Assembly: GCA_951804985.1 (NCBI GenBank)
Contig: OX638130.1
Span: 120,107,593-120,171,592, forward strand
DNA length: 64,000 bases
Source: Dryomyza anilis
Lineage: Eukaryota; Arthropoda; Insecta; Diptera; Dryomyzidae
Direction of reading: 5' to 3'
The notes beneath the pieces are model-generated. The model made no database searches, was not told where the DNA came from, and was given only the letters and a program-made list of their open reading frames with translations. Both the position numbers and the translations under genes were made by a program. Of this stretch, positions 24,121 to 35,660 are shown in pieces. Every line of letters begins with the position of its first letter. The stretch's first letter is position 1.

Positions 24121-24552
24121 GAAATTAATAAGGGAGTTCATAGCAACCGCTTAAATCTCGTATAATTACAACAAAATTGTATGAGAATATTTTACGCGTA
24201 ACTCAAACATTTATTTATCGATTTTTATGTATTAATAACATTAATAAGGCGATTCATATCAACCACGTAAAACTCGTAAATTTTGTAAATTTCGTAAATA
24301 GTAGAAATTTACGCAAAATTTGTATGAGAATATTTTACGCGTAAATTATTTTTGTTATTTATCAATAACTTCAATTATTTCTTATTGGTTTATTAAATTG
24401 TAATTTGTACAAATATTGTAAATAATTTGACCGCAAATTAATGTGAATTAAAAAGTTAATCAATAGTTTACGCATGGATATAAATAATTTACGCGTAAAT
24501 TTTTATATTTACGAGAACGAAAATTTACCAGATAGATATGAATACCCATAAT
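24121..24552. repeat. Degenerate repeat, second block of the GTAAATTTCG family
   Basis: Blocks AACTCGTAAAT, AGTAGAAATTTACGCAAAA and GAATATTTTACGCGTAA match those in 12,509-13,322. The ends are inversely related: GGGAGTTCATAGCAACCGC at the left, and AGATAGATATGAATACCC at the right. This suggests a decayed inverted-repeat element with internal subrepeats. Confidence 0.5.
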
Positions 24553-25552
24553 ATAAGTAGTTAGATAAATACCTCATATAATAGAAATTTGTTATTATTT
24601 CAATAATGTTTGCTATAAAACTAGTCAATATCATAAAATAAAGGGGTTTATGCCAAAACAGTAACACGTTCATATAAGTCCGAAATTAAGGTTAGGTTAC
24701 TTTAAAAATTACTCCCACCTTTGGTATCAAAGTTATGCACTGAGAAAACATGTTAAGTTATAAAATACAATATTTAAGAATAAAAGACTCAATAAATATT
24801 ACGAAATTAAACTATAATTCATCTGGCTACTGAATTTCTTCTTTTTTGCAGACATGTCATTTATCTGTCCATTTATCGAGAAAGCCGTGGCATGTCCCGT
24901 TTTTTTTTTTTTTGAAAAAAATGTTTTTATGAAGTTACTATATTGAGGAAAAAATACCATATAGTAATATTTTTTTACTTTTAAAATAACCAATAGGATA
25001 AATTATTATATTAACAGGTAAATACCATTAAATACTACAAAATACCATTAAATTACTATTGAGTTCTTATGAAATTATTTATTTTTTTGTATACTATAAA
25101 ATCAATATCAATATTTTATGAAATGTAATTTTTTGTATTGCCACAAAATTTCAACAAAGTTTTTATGAAATTATTTTTTTGTATAACTACTAATTAATAA
25201 ATAAATAATGGTCATATTAACCAATTTTAATGGGATTTCATAGAATTTTATTCTGGTGTATACTATTTTTTTTTAGTAAATTGTATATTTTTTTCCAACT
25301 TAAAAAACATTTTTGATCTTTCAAATATATATTTTATGTTTCCAGAGATGCTAACAGGCAACATATTTGAATTAATATTTCTTTATTTTAAATTTATAGG
25401 AGCGTAACTTTTTGTATACCTTACACTAAATATGAAAATTTGTATTAGGGATATTTTGATAGTTATTGTGATAAAGCAGAGTATGAAAGAATAATGAATA
25501 AAAAACCGGTTATCCGTTATCGTTTATCGTTTAAAAAGATCCAGAGGTCCCA
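24553..25552. other. AT-rich intergenic DNA; nothing recognised
   Basis: A and T runs with scattered ATACCATTAAAT motifs at about 25,020-25,070. The minus-strand frame at 24,799-24,993 is short and Lys-rich. No gene or clear repeat period is seen. Confidence 0.35.
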
Positions 25553-26424
25553 GGTATTATAAATACTGAAAATATATACAAACATTTTATCGCTAAAGAA
25601 CTTCTTCTCATTTTAGTACCACCCGTTCATCTGGGTACGTGTACCGAATTTCGATTTTGTTTTAGGGCGGTTCGCGAAAAAACATTTATTTTATGTAAAC
25701 GTTGTATATTTCTTCATAAATAAATGGGGTTATACAACATCAAAATAGTTCACTTCGGCAGAAATTAGGCAAATTCAAATTCAAGTAGATGTCATTATTA
25801 TATGAGGTATTTGAACATAGAAGCCGCGGTAGCTCTGTGGTTAGTGCGTTGGACTGCGAGCCGAAAGGTCGCCGGTTCAAGCCTGGTATGGGGCTAACAA
25901 AATTTTTTCATAGAAACATTTTTCTATACCGCGCTACCTTTCGTCAGTAAATGGCAAACCTACGAGAGTAAAACATTGCCTATGAAAAAGCTCTCACCCG
26001 CCGTTCGGATTCGGCAATAAACTGTAGGTCCCACCACTTTGAGTACAAATATAACACGCACAGCTCAAAATGGTGAGAGAGCTCGGCCGAAGTTATATAC
26101 AGGACTATAGCGCCAAACTATTATTATTATTATTATTATTTGAACATAAGTGGTTGGGTTTCAGATCACAATCGAAGTATCATTCCCTTTGCAATACGAG
26201 ACAGCATATGTACAAAGGTGATCTAACTAGGAGTTTCATGATCTACATAACTCTTCTAGTTTTTCTGTATTCGTGATTTTAACAGACAGCCAGAGGCACA
26301 AACGGTCATGTCTAAATCATGTCAGAAAAGTACGCTAATCAAGAATATACTTTCCATTTTGGACACGCCTTCTTCAGAGTGTTATAAACGGATGACTAAA
26401 ATGTATAGTGTATAAAGGTATAAA
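25553..26424 (+). mobile_element. Hairpin-family repeat, decayed copy carrying a SINE insertion
   Basis: Blocks match the better preserved copy at 44,849-45,542 in the same order: CGTGTACCGAATTTCGATTT, GAGGTATTTGAACATA, AAGTGGTTGG, CTAATCAAGAATATACTTT, TCTTCAGAGTGTTATAAACG. The match is interrupted at 25,820-26,136 by the SINE, exactly between the two halves of GAACATA/AGTGGTTGG. This copy is older and more diverged than the others. Confidence 0.7.
25820..26136 (+). mobile_element. tRNA-derived SINE, copy B (full length)
   Basis: The element begins GAAGCCGCGGTAGCTC. It has an A box at 25,830-25,840 (TAGCTCTGTGG, one base off consensus) and a B box at 25,874-25,884 (GGTTCAAGCCT), 33 bases apart as in tRNA genes. 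A body without tRNA similarity follows, and the element ends in an (ATT)n tail. A perfect 12-bp duplication TATTTGAACATA (25,808-25,819 and 26,137-26,148) flanks it. The empty site is visible in the related repeat at about 45,247. Transcription would be by RNA polymerase III and mobilisation by a LINE not present here. The open frame at 26,070-26,276 crosses its tail and is not a gene. Confidence 0.9.
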
Positions 26425-27966
26425 GGGAATTATTTTAGTGTAGAGTATAATAAAATAACTTCCATTGAAATTAGAACCCAACAAACTAAACAATCTCCTA
26501 GAAATTGGGTGTTAATCCATATTTCAAATCGTATGATAATATTTAAAATATATTTATATATAAATATATTAATCATTTAAATTTTGGGGTTATTTCAATC
26601 GACAAAAAAAAACCAAAGCAATTTTTTATATTGCTCGTATTAGAGTACAGAGAACTGGTCTAAACGAGCTTCCCCACAACTCTTGACATTATATTATTCT
26701 AATATGCATTTTATTTAGGATTATCGTTTGTTCAAATCTGCATCATAGCAAACACTTGTTGTTGTGATTCTTGTTTTTTTTTCTTTTTTGCGAGAACAAC
26801 AACGACATTGACCCTGACAGCTAAAACATATTATAATAAATTCCAAGTGAGGGGGTTTCGTGTTTTCGGTGTGTATTCGATACGATTTAAATAAAATGCT
26901 TTGAATTGAATCAAAACTAATTGGATGCATGCCGCGAACGACTTTTAAATGTCGGATTTAAAATATTGCATATATAACTTGTATAAACTAATGCATAAAA
27001 TTTGTTTTAGAATTTTCATATACATATACCCTGGTAGTAATATACCCTATTAGGGCAAATAACAATGGACATATTTTGTTAGTCCTATCAACCCAAGTAG
27101 AAATTAAACTAAGTATTTTTTAATTGTTACAACCTAACAATTTAAATTATCAATATGACCTGATCATGATCACGTCTACCCTAAACTCAGAGTTCATTTT
27201 TACTGCATGTTATTTATATACTTCGAAATATAGGACGTATGCATTTTCGACGAATTATTTTTTATATTTTTAATCATTTGCGATTCAAAATTATATTGCG
27301 ACAATAAATAACTCATAAAAGCGATAAAAAAACCACTACATAATTTTACTTGAATTGTATTACATACTATATAAAAAATATTGTCATACTTCGCATGCAT
27401 CGTATCACTGAACCGTTGTCGAGCACATTTAAATATTTCCGATCGTGCCACACAAATGACAGAGGGCGACAGTCGAGCAGCCAATTGAGTGCACGTGAAA
27501 ATTTATTCTTCATACACTGACCCAAAAGTTATGGAGCAATTACTGCAGCCTGGATTGTGAAATTTGTTTTTTAGGTTTGTGTGGCCATGCTATTGTAGAT
27601 TAACGCAAACTATCTGATGAGGAAGTATATGATAATCGGACTGTTTCACATACTATAATTTGTCATGATCTTTAGTCGGTTATATACATGACTGAATTTG
27701 AAAATATAAAAAACAGTGAACATGTGTATTTGCTGATCTACAAAACATCTTCGTATTATAAAACAGAAGATCACAGTCGTTGCAAGAATTAAATTATTTG
27801 CTGATCTAATAACATATACGAATTATAAAACAAAAGTTCGCAATTGGCCAAAGAATTAAAATATCATAAAATTTTCGAATTTGAACTCTCAAATATACTT
27901 GAATTTTGAGCTCCTTGTTTTTGTTTTATTTTTAGGTCGTAAACAGGAACATTTTTTGAACTTTTA
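26425..27966. other. Intergenic; no gene recognised
   Basis: A fragment with ACCCTGGTAGTAATATACCC at about 27,029-27,110 resembles the CCCTAGTAGAAATTT family ends. From about 27,690 to 27,880 a TTTGCTGATC, then ATTATAAAACA block is tandemly repeated and recurs at 29,900-30,230. The minus-strand frames at 26,721-26,930 and 27,200-27,484 have no recognisable domain. Confidence 0.35.
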
Positions 27967-28221
27967 TATGTATACCCTAGTGTAAAAGGGTATATTCGGT
28001 TTGGTCATCTGTTTGCAACACCCAGAATAAGGCGTAATACTCCTGATGTCCGATGTCCGTTTGAGTATGTCAGTTTAAATCACGATTACAAGAAAACCAG
28101 AAGATCTAAATCAATGAAACTACGAAGTTAGATTACTTATATAGCTACGCTACCTTGTATTGAAAATGGACATGATCGGTTTATTGTGACCTCTGATTCG
28201 ACCAATTATGTGCAAATACCT

Positions 28222-29730
28222 TACACAGGGTGTTGGGTTCATCGATGTTAATAATTCTGGAGATCATTCAATGACTCAAAAAAATAAGAAAATGTTAAAT
28301 AAAATGATGTCATATTTTTCACGCTGTTTGAGATACAGGGTGTTTAGTAAATGCACATTACTGACATAAGCTAGTCAGGAAAATTAATTATAAAGTATAA
28401 TATGTTGATAACTAAATAACATTTTTTAGCTCACGTTTTAGAAAATTAAATTACCTTTCCAATGACATATCACACCTACGAACCCCATGATTTCTTCCTT
28501 TTCTAACATGTATGTAAATTTGAAATTTACAAAAATAAAAATTTAAATTTATATTTCAATTGATTTTCTCAAAATTTTGTTATGGATTACCCCATTTTTA
28601 TACCCTACACTAAGAGTGAAAGGGTATATTCAGTTTGGTACGCCGTTTGTGACACCCAGAAGAAGGCATCTCCGGTATGGAAAAGTATATATATTCTTGA
28701 TCAGCATGACCTCCTGAGTCGATTTAGCGATGTCCGTCTGTCCGTCTGTCTGTTGAAATCCCTACTACTTTTAAAATTGAAGAGCTAGATAAATGAAACT
28801 TATAACTTTGATTACTAATATACCTACGTTGTATGTGCGAAAAAATTGGCGAGATCGGTTCATTGTGACCTATGATCCGACCACTTATGTTCAAATACCT
28901 CATATAAAATGTACATATAAAGATCAATTTTTATGTATACGTGCTTAGGTAAACTTTTTTGGTCAAATATATATTGACATCATGCTCAAGTACGTGATAA
29001 TAATGTTTTCCGGCGAAAAGACTTGTGGTTCACAAAAAAAAAATCGAAATTCGGTACACCTACCCATTTGTAAATATGGGTATCAAATGAATGGAAATTC
29101 TTCAGCGATTGAATGTTTGTAGTTATTTTCAGGATTCGTATACCCTGGTGACCTATATATCACTTTGAATGGTAACCACACATATGTGTAGGGTATTTAT
29201 AGTCGGCTTAGACCGACTATAATTTTGATAATCCTAACTATCATAATTACACCTACTTTAAAATTTCCCATGTGATCTAACCTTCCCAACTGGTTTTCTA
29301 ATTTATAATGATAGACCATATGGGAATGAACAGGTCTATCATTATAAATTATAAAAAATGTGGTGATTAAACGAAATTTTGAGAAATTCGATGGCTAAGT
29401 AAAATTTTGAATTTTAATTTTTGTAAATTTCAACTTTACGTACGTTTTTAAATAGGAATAAATCATGGAGTTCAAAGATGTGGTATACCAATGGAAAGGT
29501 AATTTAATTTTCTAAAACACGATTTAAAAATTATTATTAATTTTTAGCTTATTATACTTTATAACCAATTTTCTTGGCTAGGTTTGGTCAGAAATATGCA
29601 TTTAATAAACACCTTGTAACTTAAACAGGGTGCAAAGTAGGACATAATTTTATTTAACATTTTCTTATTTTTTTGAGTCATAGAATAATCTCCTGAGTTA
29701 TTGACATAGATGAACCAAACACCCTGTATA
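28222..29730. mobile_element. Element with inverted arms of about 370 bp, ACAGGGTGTT ends
   Basis: The left end ACAGGGTGTTGGGTTCATC and the right end GATGAACCAAACACCCTGT are inverted repeats, and the arms stay inversely related over about 28,225-28,590 and 29,340-29,727: both contain a TTATTTTTTTGAGTCA-like segment and its complement, and AATTACCTTTCCAATG and its complement. TA lies on each side. The centre is occupied by a hairpin-family repeat (28,598-29,293). A perfect 19-bp inverted repeat (29,299-29,317 and 29,333-29,351) sits just beside it. No transposase frame is present. Confidence 0.7.
28598..29293 (-). mobile_element. Hairpin-family repeat, well-preserved copy
   Basis: About 696 bp, nearly the full reverse complement of 44,849-45,542. 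One end reads TATACCCTACACTAAGAG and the other CCAACTGG. A short hairpin with an 8-bp stem, ATAGTCGG, CTTAGA, CCGACTAT, lies at about 29,197-29,220. It contains repeated GTCCGTCTGTC motifs. Open frames at 28,582-28,788 and 28,724-28,927 arise from these repeats and recur in the other copy on the opposite strand; they are not genes. Confidence 0.8.
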
Positions 29731-29852
29731 ACACTTACATGTAACGATAAATGTTTTATTATACATGCCGAATTGAACTTTTTCTATAAAAACTTGATTT
29801 TTTTAAACAAATATAGATTACATGTTTGCAGTTTTTTTCAGGTTTCGTAAAC

Positions 29853-30240
29853 AGTGGGAAATTTCGGACCATTTCCAGTAACCGAGTCTGTGAAATTGAA
29901 ATATGGGAATATAAAAAGCAGGCAACATGTATTTGCTGATCTTACAAATATCTACTTAAGTATTATAAAACAGAAGACCACTGTCATATCAAGAATTAAA
30001 GTATTTGCTGTAGGAGGTTTCTGTAATTTTGTCGATCAAAGTTGTCTACCCAAATTGTCGATTTGGCGTCAAAATGACGCAATTTTCATATCTTATCGAA
30101 TAATTTTGTTGACATTTGAACAAAATCGACAATTTTATCGCTTGATTTACAGAAACAGCTGCTGATCTACCAAACCTCCAGGTATTAGAAAATAAAAGAC
30201 CTAAATCGTTTCAAGAACTAATATTTTATAATATCGATCA
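29853..30240 (+). repeat. TTTGCTGATC repeat with a small inverted-repeat insert
   Basis: GTATTTGCTGATC and TATTATAAAACAGAAGA blocks match 27,690-27,880. Inside, about 30,017-30,162 is bounded by GTTTCTGTAA and TTACAGAAAC and carries GTCGATC and GTCGATTTTGTTC in inverse relation, which suggests a miniature inverted-repeat insertion of about 145 bp. The open frame at 29,854-30,165 spans both and is unlikely to be a gene. Confidence 0.45.
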
Positions 30241-32157
30241 TATTATAAAACTTTATTTCTTGATGCTCCACAAGTCTTCTAAATTTCTCTGACAGAGATT
30301 TTAAATATATAATTTATGCAAATGTTGTTTCTCATAACCTCCCAAGTTGACGGAGCACCATCACCAACCAGCATTTTAGTCCCGCTTATACAACAAAACT
30401 ATGAATAATTTTAACCTAAACATTCCAAATTTTATGCATGTTTATAATAAAGTGGCACTGACTGCACGCAACCAGACCCATGCTTCCAATATCATCCATG
30501 AAAATGCGCCAGAACAAAACGAAGAATACATAAAGAGAAAAAATAAATATAAATGAGTATTCTTCCCTTTTGTCGCCAGATCCAAACAAGAACGAACGAA
30601 CAAAATGTGTTTTTTTTTTTCCTTTTTTGAGTCGAAGTTTGAGCCGTGAACATTTTATTTGTTGCGCACGTATATTCGAAAGCCATACTTAAACCACCAC
30701 TATATGCTCCACCAACTTATTTTTATGAGTCTTCTCTTTTATTCTTCAACCACTTCTTCGTCTTTTCGACGTTTTTGTTCTCAAGTTGTTGGAGTTCAAG
30801 ACACGCATTATGCAGACATACCATGAATAATGTACCCGAACGATAAAACAAAACAAAAAGAAAAGAAACGCAAAGAAACGCAAAGAAATCGACAAAAAGG
30901 TCTCCACCTCGGCGCTTTTGTTCGCCACGAATTTTAAATACATAAATCTTTGAGGAATTTAAGCCATGATTTAGTAAAAACAGCGCTAAAGATATGGGAC
31001 TCTTGGAACGAACTTGCAGGGGACATAATAAAGCAAGTGAAAGACACAAAAAAAGAAAACCAAAAAAAAAACTTATAAACAAAAACCAGTAGACGTCAAA
31101 GATTCTTCGGTTGAAAAACGAGAAGCACAGATATATATAGGACCACGGTAGACCAAACAAAACAAAAAAGTTACAACAGCGTCTATACTTGGGAGTAGAT
31201 TATAAAAAAAACTAAGGTACTTGATGCAGAAAGTTATGTAGTAGCAAATTAATTTATAACATGTTTGGTCATCTCAGAAAAATCTTTATTTTCAAGTAAT
31301 ATAAAATAAATTTTAAATATATATTTTTTTAATTCTTTCCATTTCAAACCTTTAGGCGCTCCTTCTCAAATACATGATGATGATGATGATACCTTTGTTT
31401 GAAGCGCGTCTTTCGTCTTTCATTATCTTTGCCGGTCTTCACTGATCTACAACACGTTCTCAGAGTTATTTCAACGATGGTAGCGTGAGCGATCTATCTA
31501 CTGTCTGAGGGAACCCAACCAACAAACAAAAAATGTGACCGACCAGTGCGCGCTCAAGTGTAGACAGTTTCGAAATTAGTCACAACTAAAATAATAAATT
31601 GCATCTACTTAAACAATTAAGTATTTATGTTGCGACAGGGCCAATTATATACATAGGTATGATTTGAAATGTGCCAATTATGTAAAACTATACCAAATAA
31701 TGAGTATTCATTTAAAAGCAGGTTCTTTTTTTGGATTTATAGGAATGGTTCCAAATTAGTTTTAAAATGTTTTCTAGGTCAGTAGTGCACAGTGGCATAA
31801 ATCGATTAAGAGACAACGTTTTTTGAATTATGAATGATTAAGACTGATTTATACCTGGTATTTAAAAGATTCATTATCATCAATTGCTATCAATTTTCAA
31901 ATAAACATTTTCATACAAAACAATTTTGTATTCGATATCTCCCCAAACTATATTTTAACGATATCATTTTAAAGATCAAAGTGTTGTTTTCGATAATCTG
32001 TAATAATATGAAAATGAGAGAAATTTCTATAAAATCCGTTATATCTGGAAATTTTTCTTCTAATCTATTTCTTTAAATTTTTCATTTTTAATTTATGAGA
32101 CAGATTATCTAAATTTAAAGACTGAATTAAATTTGTCGGTAATGAAGTTCTTACAAT
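30241..32157. other. Intergenic, largely non-repetitive; no gene assigned
   Basis: About 30,480-31,600 is unique and less AT-rich, with a (GAT)n tract at 31,376-31,391. Minus-strand frames at 30,723-31,160 and 30,746-30,943 are rich in Phe, Leu and Ser because the + strand is purine-rich; I see no domain, no clear start context and no splice sites. This could be regulatory DNA or an untranslated exon, but nothing shows which. Confidence 0.35.
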
Positions 32158-33150
32158 TCACAGAAAAAAAAATATTCAATTAATTATTTTATTCATCTAT
32201 ATTATGAATACTTCATACACTAAGAAAACAAAGATGATTAACAGAAATATCACTGCCCTAAATATCAAGTTGTTTATAAATTATTTGAATCGTATTTGAG
32301 ACAACCATCTCTCAAACATCCGTCAAATACGATAAATATTACTAGCAACCATTTTTCAAATTTACGATTATGTGTAGCAACCATCAATGAAACATCTTAC
32401 AAATAGGTAGATAGTTGATGAATATTTGGAAAAGCTACTCCATTAGAATTCACGGAGTGATTTTTATTGAATTGAAAGAAAATGAATTAAAAGTATTTTT
32501 ATTTATTCTAGAATTAAAACAATATCCTGGTTATACAACGCCATCGTCTTTATAAATCCTTCGAAGGTAAAATTGTACAACGACTTGAGATTTCTTCGCA
32601 GAAGAACCAAGTCCGACGGACGATGCTGTCAACAAAGTAAACTATGAAAAGAAATATTTTCTATAAGGTGTTGGTAATTTAAATCACAGGATATTTTATT
32701 TTCACTTTTACCATTAAAATGTAATATTTGAGTTGGCACTTTTCTACACCATTTGATTTACTTAATTGTTGTGGATAAATCGAGCGTAAGGAAAAAGTAC
32801 GCCATTTTCCGTTTTTAATGAGAGTCAAATGTCAAAATACTTCAAAAGTTTTGCTGCAAAAGTCCAAGAACTCAGGATGTTTGCTATCAGTTAAATGTAA
32901 ATATATCAATTTTCATTGCTGTTGTGGTAAACATTTCGTAACTATCTGCATATATGTCATATTTAAAAAATATTAATAGTTTTGCTGCAATTTTATTGAA
33001 ACATATCGGATGTTTGAATATTTGCTACAAGGCGCAAATTTAAAAGACTTTCATAAGCATCTTGTTTTCTTAGTGTACACTACCAGATTCATTAAATGGA
33101 AGATTTCATTCATTGAATTTAAATCGTTGTATTTTATCATTTTCATGTTC
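32158..33150. mobile_element. ATCATATTGATG-family end fragment split by an insertion
   Basis: The parts 32,158-32,217 (CACAGAAAAAAAAATATTC, then ATTATGAATACTTCA) and 33,076-33,150 (CACTACCAGATTCATTAAAT, then TTCATTCATTGAA) are the two halves of the end seen at 13,624-13,780. The junction falls inside a TTCACAAACTACCAG-like stretch, where the 32,218-33,075 element has inserted. Confidence 0.65.
32218..33075. mobile_element. TA-flanked inverted-repeat element, CACTAAGAAAACAA ends
   Basis: The left end CACTAAGAAAACAAAGATG and the right end CATCTTGTTTTCTTAGTG are inverted repeats of about 18 bp. TA precedes and follows, and removing the 858-bp body restores a continuous host repeat. The interior has no convincing open frame. 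Inferred Tc1/mariner-like and non-autonomous. Confidence 0.75.
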
Positions 33151-33250
33151 ATGTTATTGATTTAATAGTACCAATACAAAAAATAAATATTTTCATTCAA
33201 ATTCAAAAATAATTTTATAGTATTTTGTAGTATTTAATGGGATTTACAGA

Positions 33251-33720
33251 TTGAAATAAAAGTTTATCCTATAGACTAATTTCAGTAGTAAAAACTATTA
33301 ATTTTATGGTATCTTTTTTTCAGAGTGTTCTCATGTACTTCCTCAAATTAAAAAACAATTTTTCAGTGATTCATCAAATTGATTATGTATTCATAACATT
33401 TATATTTTGTAATGCACTCAAAAAAAATATTATAAAATCCATAGAAATTCATATTGATTTAACGATTTTTTACTATTAAAATTAGTCAATGCGATTTTTT
33501 TCTTTTAAAATTATAGTGTGAACATTAATTTTATGGTGGCTTCACACTATTGATTTTATAGAATTTACTTTTAAAAATTAATATAATGTCTCATTAAGAC
33601 TGAAATGTCCCATTAAAAGAATAAATTAAATTCACTATGAATAGTATTGCACTATAAAAAAAAAACTATTAAAACATACTATTTTATCAAAAGCATGTCC
33701 TATTCAATTAATTCATTAAA
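33251..33720 (+). repeat. Dispersed repeat, direct copy 1 of 2
   Basis: Shares with 35,183-35,660 a long collinear match, including AAAAGTTTATCC, GTGTTCTCATGTACTTCCTC, GATTCATCAAATTGATKATG and GACTGAAATGTCCCATTAA. The copies differ by scattered substitutions and small indels. No coding potential; probably a non-autonomous element whose ends I cannot fix. Confidence 0.75.
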
Positions 33721-33828
33721 CCTTTGATGTACTCATATTATTTATGAAATATTTGTAGTATTTATGTGATATTTGTAATATTTATGAAGTATTTATTAAA
33801 AATTTGCTGTTAGTATGAAGTATTCGTA

Positions 33829-34012
33829 AGCTCGAATCACACGATTGAATAAACTGTCAACTTTTGAATCAATTTTCAAATAATTTTAATATCAATCGTG
33901 TGCTTGCCCAATTTTTGTATGGAAAATAACGCAATCACACGATTGATATTTAAATTGTTTTGAAAATTGATTCAAAAGTTGACTGTTTATTCAATCGTGT
34001 GATTCGAGCTGT
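33829..34012. mobile_element. Foldback element with a 10-bp target duplication
   Basis: The segment is a long palindrome: it opens AGCTCGAATCACACGATTG and closes with its reverse complement CAATCGTGTGATTCGAGCT. The arms are about 75 bp, and a short spacer (CTTGCCCAATTTTTGTATGG) sits between them. The direct repeats AGTATTCGTA (33,819-33,828) and AGTATTCATA (34,013-34,022) flank it with one mismatch. The motif CACACGATTGA occurs four times, twice in each orientation. A duplication of about 8-10 bp would suit a hAT-like or Foldback origin; that is inference. Confidence 0.85.
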
Positions 34013-34022
34013 AGTATTCATA

Positions 34023-35182
34023 AATGTGTTCATTAATATTATGAATTAAGTAGTTGTTTCAGTTTCAACGAATATTTCCATTCATATTCATATAAACTTT
34101 TTACCGTGTAGTTGACAAGTCCTCAATTAAAAAGAAACCATACCAATATTTGAGCATTACCATGTTCAAACAATTTTCTAATTTTTATTTACTGTTCGTG
34201 TTTGTTTGATTTTTTTTTTCATTTCCTTTTGATAATTACAACCATATATTGGATTTTTATTTAATTTACTTCCATATCTGTGTATTCTGCGGTATCGTCT
34301 CATAAATTAGTTACCCAAATATTGACTCCTACTTGGACTTTAAGTGACGCAAGGCACGTTCACAGAAACTGACTGATTAACGTCTGCCGTTTAAATGATT
34401 CCTACTGTCAAGCATTTAGTTAGAGGTGTTAAGAGCGATGTTTAAATGCATTCATTTTTTTCTTTGTGTATTCTGAATGCGATTTTAAAGCGCATGCGTA
34501 CCACATTAGCGTCATTTTTAAAATCGTGCACTTAACAGTAATTGCAACAAATTTGTAGGTACTACAATGTGGTGAAAGTTTTACTTAACAATTACGTCTA
34601 AGCTGCTAATGAGACAAATTTAGGTTTTGTATATATTGAAGGGTTAAAGAATGGAAAACTATTATCTTTTTGTATGTCATATGTTTGCATTACGTTATTC
34701 CTTTGTAACTAAAATAGGAATGAGTTTAAACTGACATTATGTTGAAATTAGTTCAGCAAAATAATTCAAAATATAATATGTTGTTTGGAATGAAATACAA
34801 ATTTATAGCAGAACATATTCTGCAGAATATTTAGAAAATCAGGTAGTCAGTGACTCGAATCTCAATGCATGATTTCTAAGGCCCTGCTCAGAAACTGAAC
34901 AAAAAATACTTTTGGAAAAAATACTGGCCTGCACATATATTTCTACGGGCAAAAAAAATGGTTAAGAAATACTTAGAAATTATTCCTCTTTAAAATTGCA
35001 AAATTCAATTTTTATTTTGGACTTTGAAAACTTTTCTGCAAAGTGTTGTTGCATTAGTTAAACATTTTTCGGACTATCCTTTTTTCAAAGATTCTCAGTA
35101 ATGTTATCTATCAAAAAATATAACAAAAATCCATGTTATCAAAGAAGGAAATTTATTGCGAAGATTTGCGTATAGGCTCCAT
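34023..35182. other. Intergenic; nothing recognised
   Basis: AT-rich unique sequence with no open frame above 60 residues, no clear repeat and no RNA gene that I can see. Confidence 0.4.
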
Positions 35183-35660
35183 TTTACCGATTGAATTAAA
35201 AGTTTATCCTTTTGACTAATTTCTTAATACTATTTTATGGTATCTTTTTCTGAGTGTTCTCATGTACTTCCTCAAATTGAAGAACAATTTTTCAGTGATT
35301 CATCAAATTGATGATGTATTCATAACACTGATATTTTGTAGTGCACTCAGAATAAAATATTATAAAATCCATTGAAATTCCTATTGATTCAACGATTTTT
35401 TAATTATAAAAATTAGTCAATGTGATTATTCCAATTAATATTATAGGTTGGAAACTATTAATTTTATAGAGGCATCACACTATTGATTTTAATAGCATTT
35501 ACTGTTAAAAATGAATGTGATGTCTTATTAAGACTGAAATGTCCCATTAAAAGAATAAATTAAATTCACTATTAATAGTATTGCACTATAAAAAAGCTAT
35601 TAAAACAATTGTAGAAATACTATTTTATCAATAACATGTCCTATTGAATTAATGTTGGCC
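35183..35660 (+). repeat. Dispersed repeat, direct copy 2 of 2
   Basis: Collinear with 33,251-33,720 in the same orientation, about 1.9 kb away. The preserved blocks are listed under copy 1. The intervening sequence includes the foldback element and unrelated DNA, so this is not a simple tandem repeat. Confidence 0.75.

Larger units (their letters stand above)
27967..29852 (-). mobile_element. Hairpin-family repeat split by a later insertion
   Basis: The outer parts 27,967-28,221 (ACCCTAGTGTAAAAGGGTAT, then TGTTTGCAACACCCAGAA) and about 29,731-29,852 (ACATGTTTGCAGT, then TTTCAGGTTTCGTA) are collinear with the two halves of the copy at 28,598-29,293. They are separated by the long-inverted-repeat element at 28,222-29,730. 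This is therefore an old copy broken by a newer element. Confidence 0.65.

Noticed and set aside
25820..25895. tRNA gene
   Set aside because: A and B boxes are present, but the acceptor stem and anticodon stem do not pair, and the segment continues into a SINE body with a tail and target duplications.
28582..28927. Small genes on both strands (also at 45,229-45,561)
   Set aside because: The frames belong to the hairpin-family repeat and recur with it in inverted orientation.
30723..31160. 145-codon minus-strand open frame
   Set aside because: Its Phe/Leu/Ser-rich composition follows from a purine-rich + strand; there is no domain, a second frame overlaps it, and no splice or start signals support it.
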